Shown: piece after piece, positions 26,680 through 36,055 of the stretch
How positions within the stretch are numbered: the first letter of the stretch is position 1
Layout of the letters: every line of letters starts with the position of its first letter
DNA from: Oribacterium sp. UBA4274
Lineage (GTDB): Bacteria; Bacillota; Clostridia; Lachnospirales; Lachnospiraceae
DNA length: 64,000 nucleotides
Reading direction: 5' to 3'
Assembly: GCA_002396005.1 (NCBI GenBank)
Contig: DGVW01000104.1
Coordinates: forward strand, 53,671-117,670
Notes under the pieces: generated by a model
The model's database searches: none
The model's input: only the letters and a program-made list of their open reading frames with translations
What the model was told of the DNA's origin: nothing
Program-made: the position numbers and the translations under genes

Positions 26680-28125
26680 TTATTGGTAAACCAGTTGACC
26701 ATCATAAACCAGAGAAGCATCCATAACTATATGATCATATACCGAAATACCATAATCAGTATTCTTTTCAACGATCATATATTCATTATTCTGTTCAATC
26801 GGAACAATCTGTCTGAAAATACAAAAGCCTCTGTTTATGTTATAAACACCCTGGAGTGATTTAACCGGTCCGACATGATATGTGTTGGATGCATCTGCAC
26901 TTCCGCCTGCCTCAGCCCCGGATCTTATTATGAAGTCATTTAACTTTAAATCGGTTGTATCGGAGGTATCCGGAACCGTGATATAACAATACTGGTCATC
27001 AATACGATATATATCTGTCTCAACAAACTCCGATGTCATTCCGGTGCCATCGCCTGATACTATCTGACGGTTAAATCCTGTTGTACCATCAGATCCCGTC
27101 ACCATGAAGTCCTTAGGGATAATAAAAAAATCTTTTTCTGTAATTGATGACAAAGGAATCTTAAGTCCTCTTTTGTTATTGGCAGCCAGCTCAAATTGTA
27201 TAAAACGTTCATCGCAAAACTCTTCCATGAGTTCATTAAATGATAATTCTCCATAATCATTACCATCGGCTGCAGTATATATATCAAGAGACGCACCTGT
27301 CACTACATCCTTTTCAGTAAAATGAACCTGTACACTATGTATGTCCTGATACTTCTCCTTAAAGGTATCGTCCACAGGAAAAACAATATTCCATTTAGGG
27401 CTGGTGATGAGTTTATAAACAGGAGCACCACCTTCAACAAGAGCACCCGGTGTTGTGATATTCACCTTGTAGCCACTCATTGTAAAAATATCCCTGGTCA
27501 CGGCATCGGGAGTGATATCCTCATATCCATCTACAGCATATGAAACAACTCCTGCCTTTTCCGATGTCACCTTGACATAATTGATTCCGAGTTGATTGAG
27601 CACTTCATTAAGATCCTGAGCATTGGATATGCTTGAATATTCCAATGCTGTAGCGTCAATGGAAAACTTGGTGTCATAAAGTGCTGAATAATCATTATTT
27701 TTAAAAGACTGTGAAAACTGGGACAGTCTGTATCTGATGTCATTTATCTGTTCCTTTGACATCTCCTCTGTAAGCTCAGGATGATCCTTGAGATATGTCT
27801 CAAGCGCACCCGTTTCATCCACGGTATAAACATCAGAGCCCACCGCAACGCGCTTGCCCTCCTGTATATAGTAATGAATATATCCTGAAGATGTAGCGTC
27901 TACAGCCGTTTCCTCACGGATAGCAATTCCGGTATACTGCTCCTGTCTTACTATACTGCCTTCAAGCACCTCATAGTACCGTACCTGATCTCTCGATGCA
28001 TATGAGTACACACTAAAAACAATGTAGAGAAAAATAATCAAAAAGATTATATTCCCTACATTGATTCCAGGCAGATTATTCTTTTTTATAATATTAGATG
28101 TATTATCCTGCTTATTTACTGCCAT
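26680..28125 (-). CDS. HlyD-like membrane-anchored periplasmic-adaptor family protein
   Basis: 481 aa. One membrane helix at about residues 24-44 (NIIFLIIFLYIVFSVYSY), then extracytoplasmic. YTGIAIREETAVDATSSGYI and YYIQEGKRVAVGSDVYTVDE look like the biotinyl-lipoyl hairpin of HlyD adaptors, followed by a helical region and beta domains. In Clostridia this family usually lies beside sepF, so a division or envelope role is likelier than classical type I secretion, which also needs an outer membrane. No partner ABC transporter is near. The ATG at 28125 lies 20 bases after the P-loop gene. Confidence 0.7.
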   Translation of the reverse strand: MAVNKQDNTSNIIKKNNLPGINVGNIIFLIIFLYIVFSVYSYASRDQVRYYEVLEGSIVRQEQYTGIAIREETAVDATSSGYIHYYIQEGKRVAVGSDVYTVDETGALETYLKDHPELTEEMSKEQINDIRYRLSQFSQSFKNNDYSALYDTKFSIDATALEYSSISNAQDLNEVLNQLGINYVKVTSEKAGVVSYAVDGYEDITPDAVTRDIFTMSGYKVNITTPGALVEGGAPVYKLITSPKWNIVFPVDDTFKEKYQDIHSVQVHFTEKDVVTGASLDIYTAADGNDYGELSFNELMEEFCDERFIQFELAANNKRGLKIPLSSITEKDFFIIPKDFMVTGSDGTTGFNRQIVSGDGTGMTSEFVETDIYRIDDQYCYITVPDTSDTTDLKLNDFIIRSGAEAGGSADASNTYHVGPVKSLQGVYNINRGFCIFRQIVPIEQNNEYMIVEKNTDYGISVYDHIVMDASLVYDGQLVYQ

Positions 28126-28145
28126 TGTTGATCTGATTAATTAAG

Positions 28146-28565
28146 TTAAAGCGAAATAGCTACATCTCTCTTTACGCTGTCAGGAAGCTCGTCAGCATCC
28201 ATAGAAACACTAACAACAAATGTGATCTTGTATTTCTCGCCAAGATCCTCAAGACGCTTGATGCAATTTGAAATATCTGCACCCTCAAGAGATGAAAGCT
28301 TAAGGAAACTATCAAGGAACATATATTCAAGATCATGATCCTGAGAAATAATACCACTTATAAAACCGATAAACGCGTCCTCTGAATCAATAGGATACTC
28401 ATTAACATTAATCAAACGAATCTTATTGTTAAGCTCATACATATGCTGTGCAGACTTATCAAGAAAATCAACGTTTCCGTTTGCTTCCTTAATAACTGTA
28501 TTTGCCTTATCAAGAAGTTGTTTTGTCTTGCCTTTGCCTCTCTTGCCCACAATCAACTGTACCAT
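28146..28565 (-). CDS. Small P-loop ATPase-like protein
   Basis: 139 aa. Starts MVQLIVGKRGKGKTKQLLDK, whose GKRGKGKT is a Walker A motif. A candidate Walker B is DLEYMFLDSFLKL, and SVSMDADELPDSV follows. It looks like a minimal nucleotide-binding domain lacking the rest of a motor; relatives are sometimes labelled PilT-like, which the size does not support. AGGAGG lies 9 bases before ATG 28565. It is upstream of the HlyD-like gene and sepF, so it may belong to the division unit. Function unknown. Confidence 0.65.
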   Translation of the reverse strand: MVQLIVGKRGKGKTKQLLDKANTVIKEANGNVDFLDKSAQHMYELNNKIRLINVNEYPIDSEDAFIGFISGIISQDHDLEYMFLDSFLKLSSLEGADISNCIKRLEDLGEKYKITFVVSVSMDADELPDSVKRDVAISL

Positions 28566-28709
28566 AGTCAAGTACCTCCTAAACTTTGTAGTTTCAGTAT
28601 AGTACATTAAACGGTCTAATTCAAGCAACAATTGCCAATTAAAAGCCAATGCAAAGCTATTATTTTGTGTAAATCTTCCTCAGAAAAATTCTGATAATTA
28701 CGTCCTTCT

Positions 28710-29729
28710 CTAGTGAATCTTCATTATTAAACTGGTCATATTATTATAAAGGTCATTCTTGGACTGAGCCTTCATAACTGTACAAATATACTCTTCGCCG
28801 GTGCTTTCTTTTTGTGTCGCCATAGTAAGACAATATCCTGCCGCATTGGTGGTTCCGGTCTTACCGCCGAGTACTTTGAAGCCCTCCGGTGTTTCCACTT
28901 CTCCAATGAGATACTTATTTGTATCCTGCCAGTCTTGTGTCTTCGGCATACCATTGGAGTCTTTATAGTGTGGTGAATAGTTGGCTGTACTTACAATCTT
29001 ACGGAACTCATCATACTTAAAAGCTTCTCTCATGATGAGATAAATGTCATAAGGTGTAGTGTAATGCTCATCATCCGGCAGTCCATGCGGATTGACATAA
29101 TGTGTGCCTGTAGCTCCTATTTCAAGAGCTGTTCTGTTCATCTCTTCAACGAACGCAGACACAGACCCACACGAAGCCTCTGCCACTGCAATCGCCGCAT
29201 CATTGCCGGATGGAAGAAGCATACCATAAAGAAGGTCTTCTATCGTCAAAGTTTCGCCCTTCCTGATCCAGGCTCTTGATGATCCCAGGGTAGTTATTGT
29301 GGAACTGTCCGTCACAGTAAATTCCTGCTGAAAATCCGTCACATGTCTGAGACATACCAGTGCCGTCATGACCTTGGTTATACTTGCCGGATATGTTCTT
29401 GCATAAGGATTTTTAAATGCAATTACCTTCGGATCATCGTCATCATTTTTTATAAGAAGCGCTGCTTCTGCCGTTATATCATCAACATTGTATGATGAAT
29501 CCTCCGGCATGGCCAATCCGACAGAAAAGCCCTGGGCATGTATACTGTCCGTCAGGCTTGTATTAACAGAATTCATACGCATAAGTCCCATACTTATGTC
29601 ATACTTCTTTTCCATTCTCTGGCCGCACCCACACAGCGTCAAAAAACATAAAAGAACCGGAAGTGCCATTTTCAAATGGCGTCCTCCGGATCTTTTCTTG
29701 GTTTTATTGATAAAATCAAAAATCATCAT
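28710..29729 (-). CDS. D-alanyl-D-alanine carboxypeptidase (lipoprotein)
   Basis: 339 aa of the peptidase S11 type. Active-site motifs are SITK (PASITKVMTAL), SGN (LLPSGNDAAIAV) and KTG (LGGKTGTT). The N-terminus has a basic stretch KKRSGGRHLK, a hydrophobic core and a lipobox LTLCGC, so it is probably a lipoprotein processed by LspA. It trims the terminal D-Ala from pentapeptides and so limits cross-linking. The start at 29729 has GAGG 5-8 bases upstream; a second ATG follows at once. It starts 7 bases after the mgsA-like stop, in the rodA unit. Confidence 0.9.
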   Translation of the reverse strand: MMIFDFINKTKKRSGGRHLKMALPVLLCFLTLCGCGQRMEKKYDISMGLMRMNSVNTSLTDSIHAQGFSVGLAMPEDSSYNVDDITAEAALLIKNDDDDPKVIAFKNPYARTYPASITKVMTALVCLRHVTDFQQEFTVTDSSTITTLGSSRAWIRKGETLTIEDLLYGMLLPSGNDAAIAVAEASCGSVSAFVEEMNRTALEIGATGTHYVNPHGLPDDEHYTTPYDIYLIMREAFKYDEFRKIVSTANYSPHYKDSNGMPKTQDWQDTNKYLIGEVETPEGFKVLGGKTGTTNAAGYCLTMATQKESTGEEYICTVMKAQSKNDLYNNMTSLIMKIH

Positions 29730-29736
29730 GCTTTCC

Positions 29737-30126
29737 TCAGATATTTCTCCATTCAAGATCACCTCTCTCAAGGGCCTTTATAAGGAGCTCAGCTGTAGCA
29801 AGGTTGGTAGCTATAGGAATATTATAAGTGTCACAAAGCTGCACGACAGAGTTTACTTCAGGCTCCTGAGCCTTTACATGAAGCGGATCTCTGAGAAAGA
29901 TCACCATATCCAGATTGCCCTGTTCGATCTGAGAAGCAAGCTGTCTTGAACCGCCTGTCTCCCCCGGAAGGAACTTGTGTATACGGAGATTTGTAACCTC
30001 CTCCACCAAAAGACCTGTCGTTCCTGTTGCATATAACTCATGCTTACTGAGTATACCTCGATATGCTATGCAAAAATTCTGCATCAATTTCTTCTTTGAA
30101 TCATGTGCGATTAAACCAACATTCAT
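29737..30126 (-). CDS. Methylglyoxal synthase homologue with altered active site
   Basis: 130 aa. The fold is clearly that of MgsA: NVGLIAHDSKK (H8, D9), ELYATGTTG phosphate loop, FLRDPL (D80) and NIPIATNLATAELLI. But against E. coli MgsA, catalytic D71 is S60 (GGSRQL instead of GGDQQ), H98 is Q87 and D101 is E90. Methylglyoxal formation from dihydroxyacetone phosphate is therefore doubtful; a phosphate-binding or regulatory role is possible. The start at 30126 lies 26 bases after rodA, inside the elongation cluster, where mgsA commonly sits in Clostridia. Confidence 0.8.
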   Translation of the reverse strand: MNVGLIAHDSKKKLMQNFCIAYRGILSKHELYATGTTGLLVEEVTNLRIHKFLPGETGGSRQLASQIEQGNLDMVIFLRDPLHVKAQEPEVNSVVQLCDTYNIPIATNLATAELLIKALERGDLEWRNI

Positions 30127-30151
30127 TTCTTTAAAACCTTTCCGGATTGGA

Positions 30152-31294
30152 TCAAATCGCGCTGTCTTTACGTTGAAGCGCAACATTCAATACTAATCCC
30201 ATTCCAATATAGACTGAAAGAAGTGAGCTCACGCCTCTCGAAAAAAACGGAAGTGTAATACCGGTATTTGGAAATATTCCGGTCGCAACAGCAATATTGG
30301 TATATGTCTGAAATCCTATCCATGCCATCATACCAACGCATATAAGACGTCCACTCATTTTTTTAGCCTTTGAAGCTATTATAAGGCATTCAATAATAAT
30401 CAACAAGAAAATTATAACAATAATTATCGATCCTCTAAAGCCCAATTCCTCTCCTATTACCGCGAAAATAAAGTCATTATCCTCTTCTGCCAAAAAGTTT
30501 CCGTTTTTAATAGAGAATATAGAGTCATTATTCAGTCCTTTACCGGCAAACTGCCCGGAGCCTATGGCCATTATGGAATACAGCTGCTGATAAAAGGTCT
30601 GTGTGTTATCTGACGGATTGAGGAACGTAAGTATTCTGTCTGCCTGATACCCTTGCAAAAAAGGAATATGATCATATAACCCCGATTTAAACAGATATAT
30701 GAAAATAAGTGCGAAGGGCAATATCGCAAGCACCACGCCAAGTATCCACCTGTAGCTTATATTCGAGGCAAAGACTATAGCCGCAACGATAACAGTAATA
30801 ATGATTGCCGTACTGAGATTAGGCTGCAGCAGGATAAGCAAAATCGGAATCAGATAAAAAACAAACGCCGTAAGCACTACATGCGGCGAATTGATATGCT
30901 GTTTGTTTTTATGAAAAAATGATGCATAAAAAACAATCAGTCCGATCTTTGCAAATTCCGCAGGCTGAACCTTTCCAAGAACCGGCAGCTGAATCCACCG
31001 TACCGCTCCGTGGCCGGATGCAGTACCGTAGATCTTAACTCCGATCAGCAAAAGAACAGAGAAAAAATATATCACATTAGCCTGCTTTACAATCTTACGA
31101 TAGTCAATGAGCGAAAGGACGATGCATATGACAAAACCCACAAACGATCCTATGATCTGCCTCACTACCTGAGTGTCCCGAAAATCAGCTGCATTGACAG
31201 CCGACCGGATGATCATGACACCCATAATATTGAGCGCAAGCATGTATATTACCAACCAAAAATCATAGTTTTTAAAATTATAATCAAATTTCAT
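30152..31294 (-). CDS. rodA: Peptidoglycan glycosyltransferase RodA
   Basis: 380 aa with about ten membrane helices, of the SEDS family. Motifs include SGHGAVRWIQLPVLGKVQPAE with the conserved Arg-Trp and Gln-Pro-Ser/Ala-Glu, IILLQPNLSTAI (here LLILLQPNLSTA), FAVIGEELGF and GITLPFFSRGVSSLLS. RodA polymerises glycan strands with a class B PBP, the adjacent PBP2 25 bases upstream, in lateral wall growth. It could be FtsW or SpoVE by sequence alone, but its neighbours are mreC, mreD and PBP2, so RodA is preferred. Confidence 0.92.
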   Translation of the reverse strand: MKFDYNFKNYDFWLVIYMLALNIMGVMIIRSAVNAADFRDTQVVRQIIGSFVGFVICIVLSLIDYRKIVKQANVIYFFSVLLLIGVKIYGTASGHGAVRWIQLPVLGKVQPAEFAKIGLIVFYASFFHKNKQHINSPHVVLTAFVFYLIPILLILLQPNLSTAIIITVIVAAIVFASNISYRWILGVVLAILPFALIFIYLFKSGLYDHIPFLQGYQADRILTFLNPSDNTQTFYQQLYSIMAIGSGQFAGKGLNNDSIFSIKNGNFLAEEDNDFIFAVIGEELGFRGSIIIVIIFLLIIIECLIIASKAKKMSGRLICVGMMAWIGFQTYTNIAVATGIFPNTGITLPFFSRGVSSLLSVYIGMGLVLNVALQRKDSAI

Positions 31295-31318
31295 AATCTC
31301 CTCTTACATTGACGTTCT

Positions 31319-34192
31319 TTAATCGACTACATTCAATGCAGAAATGTATGATGAATCCCTGGAAAGTATCGCGTCAAGACTATCCTTGCCATAGCAATAA
31401 TTATAGACATTGTTAGCAAGGTTAGCCGCATTACCGGAAGAATATCCATAAGGGATATTGACCGTTACAGATATCTCAGGGCTGTCACTTGGTGCATAAG
31501 AAACGAAAACAGCATGGTTACCTCTGTCTTCACGCTCCTGCGCAGTACCGGTCTTTCCGGCAATAGGTATATCCTGCCCCTGAAATACCCTCTTGGCAAC
31601 ACCTTCTGTAATCATCTCTCTGAGTCCCCTGTGAACTGCTCTCCATGTAATATCAGCAAAATCGAGCTGTCTTACTACCTTAGGCTCTACAGTCTCTACA
31701 ATTGTGCCATCAGGTGCCGTGATCTTATCAAGAACTGACAGATCAAATACTGTTCCCTCGTTTGCAACGGCAGTTATGTACCTTGCAAGCTGCACATCAT
31801 TATATGCATGATTACCCTGTCCCATGGCTGAACGCTCAGGATCATAATCCGATATACGAGGCATAGTCTCATCTATCTCAACCCCGGACAGAGAATCAAG
31901 TCCGAAAAGTGAAGCATATTTATGTATTCTGTCAAGTCCCAGAGACTGATTGTAATTGCCGGACTCATCAGTAGCAAGCAAATGTCCTACTGCAGCAAAG
32001 AAATAGTTACAGGAATTCTTTATTCCGTCAATCACATTCTCTCTGCCATGCTGTTGAGGATAAATCCAGCAACGGATATGCGGTGTCACCTCTTCGTATA
32101 CACCCGTACAATCTATGACAGTGTTAAGATTCATCACGCCCTCTTCAAGCGCCGCAACAGATGTAAGAGGCTTGAAGGTAGATCCCGGAGCAAGCTGTGT
32201 CTGAGTTGCTCCATTAAGCAGCGGCAGTGAAAGATCTTCATTACATTTCCTTAGATAATCCGACTCTGTAATCCTATTGTTATCAAAGCCCGGATATGTT
32301 ACCAATGCTCTGACCTTTCCTGTTTTTACATCACATACCACCACAGATCCATTACACGGATCAAGCGCAAGCTGTGCCGGAGTAATCTCAATCTTACGTA
32401 TCTTGGAAATCAAAAACGTGTAAGCATAATGCTCATCCCCTGTTGAAAGCTGTGCGTATGCTTCCGGATCTTCCGCAAGAACACCCTGATCAAACAATGC
32501 TCTGAGAAGAAGTGATCCGGGTATAATCTTGTCAGAAATAGCATACTTGTATAGAACCTTATCAAACTTGGGGTCCTCGGATAAATGCTCTATAAGGAGC
32601 TGTACTAACAGTTCATAAATGCTGGCAGTATCATAATAATCGTCGGACAAATCCAGTTTGGTTGTGTCAAGCCAGGATTCATCTATACCCTTCATAATGA
32701 AATCACGGAGATTGATGTTATCCTCTTTCCATGCAGTGTATGCATCAGACTCACGGTAGTCCTGATTTGTGGCATCAATATATCCCGATTCCTTATCAGT
32801 CATATATTCATATATATATACAACATATGCCTGCATATCCTGTGGCAGCTCGGCAAGCCCCTCTGTTGTAGGCTCCAGAAGCTCTGACTTTAACGTCGCA
32901 AGCTTGTTTTGCTTGTTGGATTCAAAAATAGCGGCAATCTGCTTCTCAGCACTGCCGGCCTTGGCAGAGGTAAAATGTGAAGAGTCCAAAACATTGTTGT
33001 TGATAAGTTGGAAATATGCATCCTTTACAGGTATTGTGATTTCCGACTGCTCTACAGTTGCATTCCTATCACTGAGATCCTGCTCGGTGATCTTGGACGC
33101 CAGAACTCCGGCCAGCTCCTGTTCAAGCAGATGATATATCGCTATCTGATCATTGGCCGAAATAGTTGTATATATATCATTACCTGCGGTCGGGCTGACA
33201 TCAGAAACAACATCGAGAACAGAACCTACGGAATTGAGATACATCTTACGTACCCCCTTCTTTCCCTTCAGCTCATCCTCCATGCTCTTTTCCAGTCCCC
33301 ATACACCCACTACATCATTCAGCTCATAGGACTCATCTTTTTTCTGAAGTTCTTCAAGTTGATCAGCTCTTATCTGGCTGGTATATCCGACTATATGGCT
33401 GAGATAAGGAGCATAGTTATACTTACGGACAGAGACATTGGCGATATCAACCCCCTTAAGCTCACCCTTGGCCTCCAGTATCTCTGCAGTACACTCTTCC
33501 GAAACATTTTTTACTATGGTTGTTGTCTGATATCTCTGATACGCAGTAAGTCGCATGGTGTAAAAAATATTGACCATATCCAGTATGGTTTTGTCCGATG
33601 CAACTACAGGATTACCTTTGTCGTCCCTTATATTGTCAAAACGATATCTTCTTTTGGAAATCGAGAATGCCTCTCTTGCGTCAATGTCAAAGTCCTTCTC
33701 TTCCAGATCTTCCACATTTCTGCCTCTGATATTGGCAATGAGTCTTCTACGATCATCTTCTGAGCTTGTAGCAAAATAAGGATTGTCGTCCGCATCAAGT
33801 TTTATCTTGTACTGTCCTTCGATGCTGTACCCATATTTTTCAATAATCTCAGCAAGTCTGAGAAGCATATAATTTCTGCTGTTGATACCTTCATCAGTCG
33901 TATCATAAGCTCCTATATCTGCTATGGTGATATTGTACTGGAGTTCATTATACGCAAGCAGCTTACCGTCTCTGTCATAAATATTACCCCTTGTACCGTT
34001 AGTGGTAACGGTAGCCAGCGTACGATTCTGATAGTCTGTAAGGTATTGACTGCCGTTTACAATCTGCAGATCAAAGAGTCTCAGTCCCAAAACGATAAAA
34101 AGCGCAGTAAAAACAAGGCCTATCGCAAATAATCTGGAACTTACAATTCGAATAACAACTTCTTTTATAGCTTCGAATATTTCTTTAATCAA
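31319..34192 (-). CDS. mrdA: Class B penicillin-binding protein 2
   Basis: 957 aa. One N-terminal membrane helix (about 20-40), a PBP dimerisation domain with RGNIYDRDGKLLAYNE, and a transpeptidase domain with S671-TFK (APGSTFKPL), S727-CN (KNSCNYFF) and K880-TG (IAGKTGTAQ). It cross-links peptidoglycan made by RodA. It is much longer than usual PBP2 (about 600-700 aa): about 230 residues between 370 and 600, including repeated Asp/Tyr-rich stretches, are an insertion of unknown role. The start is TTG at 34192 with AGGAG 9 bases upstream; the next in-frame ATG is about 100 codons on. Confidence 0.93.
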   Translation of the reverse strand: MIKEIFEAIKEVVIRIVSSRLFAIGLVFTALFIVLGLRLFDLQIVNGSQYLTDYQNRTLATVTTNGTRGNIYDRDGKLLAYNELQYNITIADIGAYDTTDEGINSRNYMLLRLAEIIEKYGYSIEGQYKIKLDADDNPYFATSSEDDRRRLIANIRGRNVEDLEEKDFDIDAREAFSISKRRYRFDNIRDDKGNPVVASDKTILDMVNIFYTMRLTAYQRYQTTTIVKNVSEECTAEILEAKGELKGVDIANVSVRKYNYAPYLSHIVGYTSQIRADQLEELQKKDESYELNDVVGVWGLEKSMEDELKGKKGVRKMYLNSVGSVLDVVSDVSPTAGNDIYTTISANDQIAIYHLLEQELAGVLASKITEQDLSDRNATVEQSEITIPVKDAYFQLINNNVLDSSHFTSAKAGSAEKQIAAIFESNKQNKLATLKSELLEPTTEGLAELPQDMQAYVVYIYEYMTDKESGYIDATNQDYRESDAYTAWKEDNINLRDFIMKGIDESWLDTTKLDLSDDYYDTASIYELLVQLLIEHLSEDPKFDKVLYKYAISDKIIPGSLLLRALFDQGVLAEDPEAYAQLSTGDEHYAYTFLISKIRKIEITPAQLALDPCNGSVVVCDVKTGKVRALVTYPGFDNNRITESDYLRKCNEDLSLPLLNGATQTQLAPGSTFKPLTSVAALEEGVMNLNTVIDCTGVYEEVTPHIRCWIYPQQHGRENVIDGIKNSCNYFFAAVGHLLATDESGNYNQSLGLDRIHKYASLFGLDSLSGVEIDETMPRISDYDPERSAMGQGNHAYNDVQLARYITAVANEGTVFDLSVLDKITAPDGTIVETVEPKVVRQLDFADITWRAVHRGLREMITEGVAKRVFQGQDIPIAGKTGTAQEREDRGNHAVFVSYAPSDSPEISVTVNIPYGYSSGNAANLANNVYNYCYGKDSLDAILSRDSSYISALNVVD

Positions 34193-34203
34193 AGTTAATA
34201 CTC

Positions 34204-34740
34204 CTATCTGTCAATTTTCTCTGTGGCAGTAAATACAAACCTATAGAGAACCAGTGTTGCCAAAAGTGAAAAAACGACCGCCGGCAACACCACATGTACC
34301 AAATAGTACGGAACATCATATTTCCCTCTGATCAGGAAACGAAAGATGTATATGTATGCATGGTAAATAAACTCATTTACAACGCACATGATCATAGGAA
34401 GTGTTATATATTCTTCATAATATACATTACAGAAAAAACCGTTGAAATACCCTATGATAACAAAGATCAGACTATAGAAACCAAACGGGCCGGAATAGAA
34501 CATATCCAGCAAAAGTCCGGCTCCAAGGCCATAGAGCATACCCGGCAGATTACCATGTATAAAGCCTATGGAGAAAGTCAGTATAAGAAGCAGATTAGGG
34601 GAAGCCGACAAAAACGGTATCAGCGGTATCACACTGGTTTGTATCAAAAACGCCATTATAAGTGACAGGACGTAAGCCAGTACCCTAAGTCTGCCCTTTG
34701 AGATTTTATTAAAAGATTTATGCTTAATTATAGATTTCAT
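34204..34740 (-). CDS. mreD: Rod shape-determining protein MreD
   Basis: 178 aa, with a basic N-terminus (MKSIIKHKSFNKISKGRLR) and five or six membrane helices, including IQTSVIPLIPFLSASPNLLLILTF split by a short turn, and GLGAGLLLDMFYSGPFGFYSL. MreD bridges MreC to the membrane elongation complex. The start at 34740 lies 4 bases after the mreC stop; a TTG eight codons earlier overlaps mreC. It follows mreC and precedes PBP2. Confidence 0.9.
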   Translation of the reverse strand: MKSIIKHKSFNKISKGRLRVLAYVLSLIMAFLIQTSVIPLIPFLSASPNLLLILTFSIGFIHGNLPGMLYGLGAGLLLDMFYSGPFGFYSLIFVIIGYFNGFFCNVYYEEYITLPMIMCVVNEFIYHAYIYIFRFLIRGKYDVPYYLVHVVLPAVVFSLLATLVLYRFVFTATEKIDR

Positions 34741-34744
34741 CTGA

Positions 34745-36055
34745 TTAATTAGGATTCTCCTCAATCAGCTCTTCCGTGTCTTCAGTTTCACTGTCATCCT
34801 GAACCTCACGGTTGTTTCTGTTACTGGAATCATCAGTCTCTTCCTGGACACTTTCTGTTTCTCTTTCCGTTTCTCTTTCTGTCTCTTCATTGGAAGTTTC
34901 GGAAGTTGTCTCCTCAGTATCTCTTTCCTCGTTTTCGGAAGAAGAGTTTCTTGAAGACTCCCTTGTCGTTTCCTCAGTATCTTCCTTACTGCTGCCTGTT
35001 ACTTCTACAGCCTCACCTTCCGCTATATCAGATGCAGAAATCGGGAAGTTCTCAACAACTTCAGATTCCTGTCCGTTCACCACCTCACTGAGTGGTGTCA
35101 GTCCCTCCATACCGGACCATGTTGACGTAATATTGGCATTTCCCTCAGCTACACCTGCCGGTACTTCATTGCCGCCGGTTGTTTCCATGCCCTCCAAAGT
35201 GCCGTCTCCACTGTTCTCATCCTTGAAGCTGTCGCTCTTTATCTCCTTGATTACGAGTACCTCTGAAAGATCATCAAAATCAGCAGCCGGAATCAGATAA
35301 CCGTCCTTCATAAGTCTCTGCTCATCCTCTTTTACATCAACAGCGTACCCTATAAGGATACCCGGCATAAACTTGGCAGAGATGTTTGACGTTACTATAC
35401 GATCTCCATCCTGTATGGAGGCATCCTTTTTCATATCTGTGATGCGCAGACGTCCCTGCTCATACAGTGTGAGATCTCCTGCAACTATACAGGTATCACT
35501 GGCCTGTATACCCATAGCGGAAACTCTGGACTCATCATCTATGATGGATCGGACGGTTGCATAGTTTAATCCCACATCGGTGACTATACCTATAAGACCA
35601 CCATCTGCCATAACATTCTGGTCTACACGTATTCCATCCTTCGAACCTTTATCAATACGGAAAACCTGAAACCAGTTTTCTGAATCCTTGGCAATAACTC
35701 TGGCTGCAATCTTCTCATACTGACCATATGTCTGATCCAACCCATACAGTTCCCTGAGCCTCTGCAGTTCTCCGTTGTCCAAAGTAAGACGGTTGTTCTG
35801 TTCTGTCAGAACACCGATTTTTTCACTTAATTTTTTGTTTTCCTCTTCTACCTCAGCCAAAGTACGACGATCCTTGAGATTCTCATAAATCCCAAAGCCC
35901 ACGCTGTTTACTCCTGATTGAAACGGAACCAATACGTAACCGATAGTGTTACGTATTGGATTCATGATGCCGTCCTTTACCGATGATAAAACTATCATCA
36001 TAAGGCACAAGCCAGAAAGAATTAAAAATATGTACTTACTTTTTTTATTATCCAC
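34745..36055 (-). CDS. mreC: Rod shape-determining protein MreC with acidic C-terminal tail
   Basis: 436 aa. One membrane helix (about 10-28), a coiled coil (about 70-105, LAEVEEENKKLSEKIGVLTE), then the two beta domains (NWFQVFRIDKGSKDGI, ADGGLIGIVTDVG, RVSAMGIQ). MreC forms filaments outside the membrane that organise PBP2 and RodA. Residues 275-436 are an added Glu/Thr/Ser-rich tail with ETER-like repeats, outside the family norm of about 280-300 aa. The start is GTG 36055, overlapping the radC stop by 8 bases. No mreB is between radC and mreC. Confidence 0.92.
   Translation of the reverse strand: MDNKKSKYIFLILSGLCLMMIVLSSVKDGIMNPIRNTIGYVLVPFQSGVNSVGFGIYENLKDRRTLAEVEEENKKLSEKIGVLTEQNNRLTLDNGELQRLRELYGLDQTYGQYEKIAARVIAKDSENWFQVFRIDKGSKDGIRVDQNVMADGGLIGIVTDVGLNYATVRSIIDDESRVSAMGIQASDTCIVAGDLTLYEQGRLRITDMKKDASIQDGDRIVTSNISAKFMPGILIGYAVDVKEDEQRLMKDGYLIPAADFDDLSEVLVIKEIKSDSFKDENSGDGTLEGMETTGGNEVPAGVAEGNANITSTWSGMEGLTPLSEVVNGQESEVVENFPISASDIAEGEAVEVTGSSKEDTEETTRESSRNSSSENEERDTEETTSETSNEETERETERETESVQEETDDSSNRNNREVQDDSETEDTEELIEENPN

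Noticed and set aside
33008..33763. 251-codon plus-strand frame inside the PBP2 gene
   Set aside because: It lies wholly antisense to PBP2, has low-complexity Ile/Tyr/Ser content and no ribosome site.
34812..35300. Ser/Val repeat frame on the plus strand opposite the MreC tail
   Set aside because: It is the antisense of the acidic ETER-type repeats of MreC, with no start signal.
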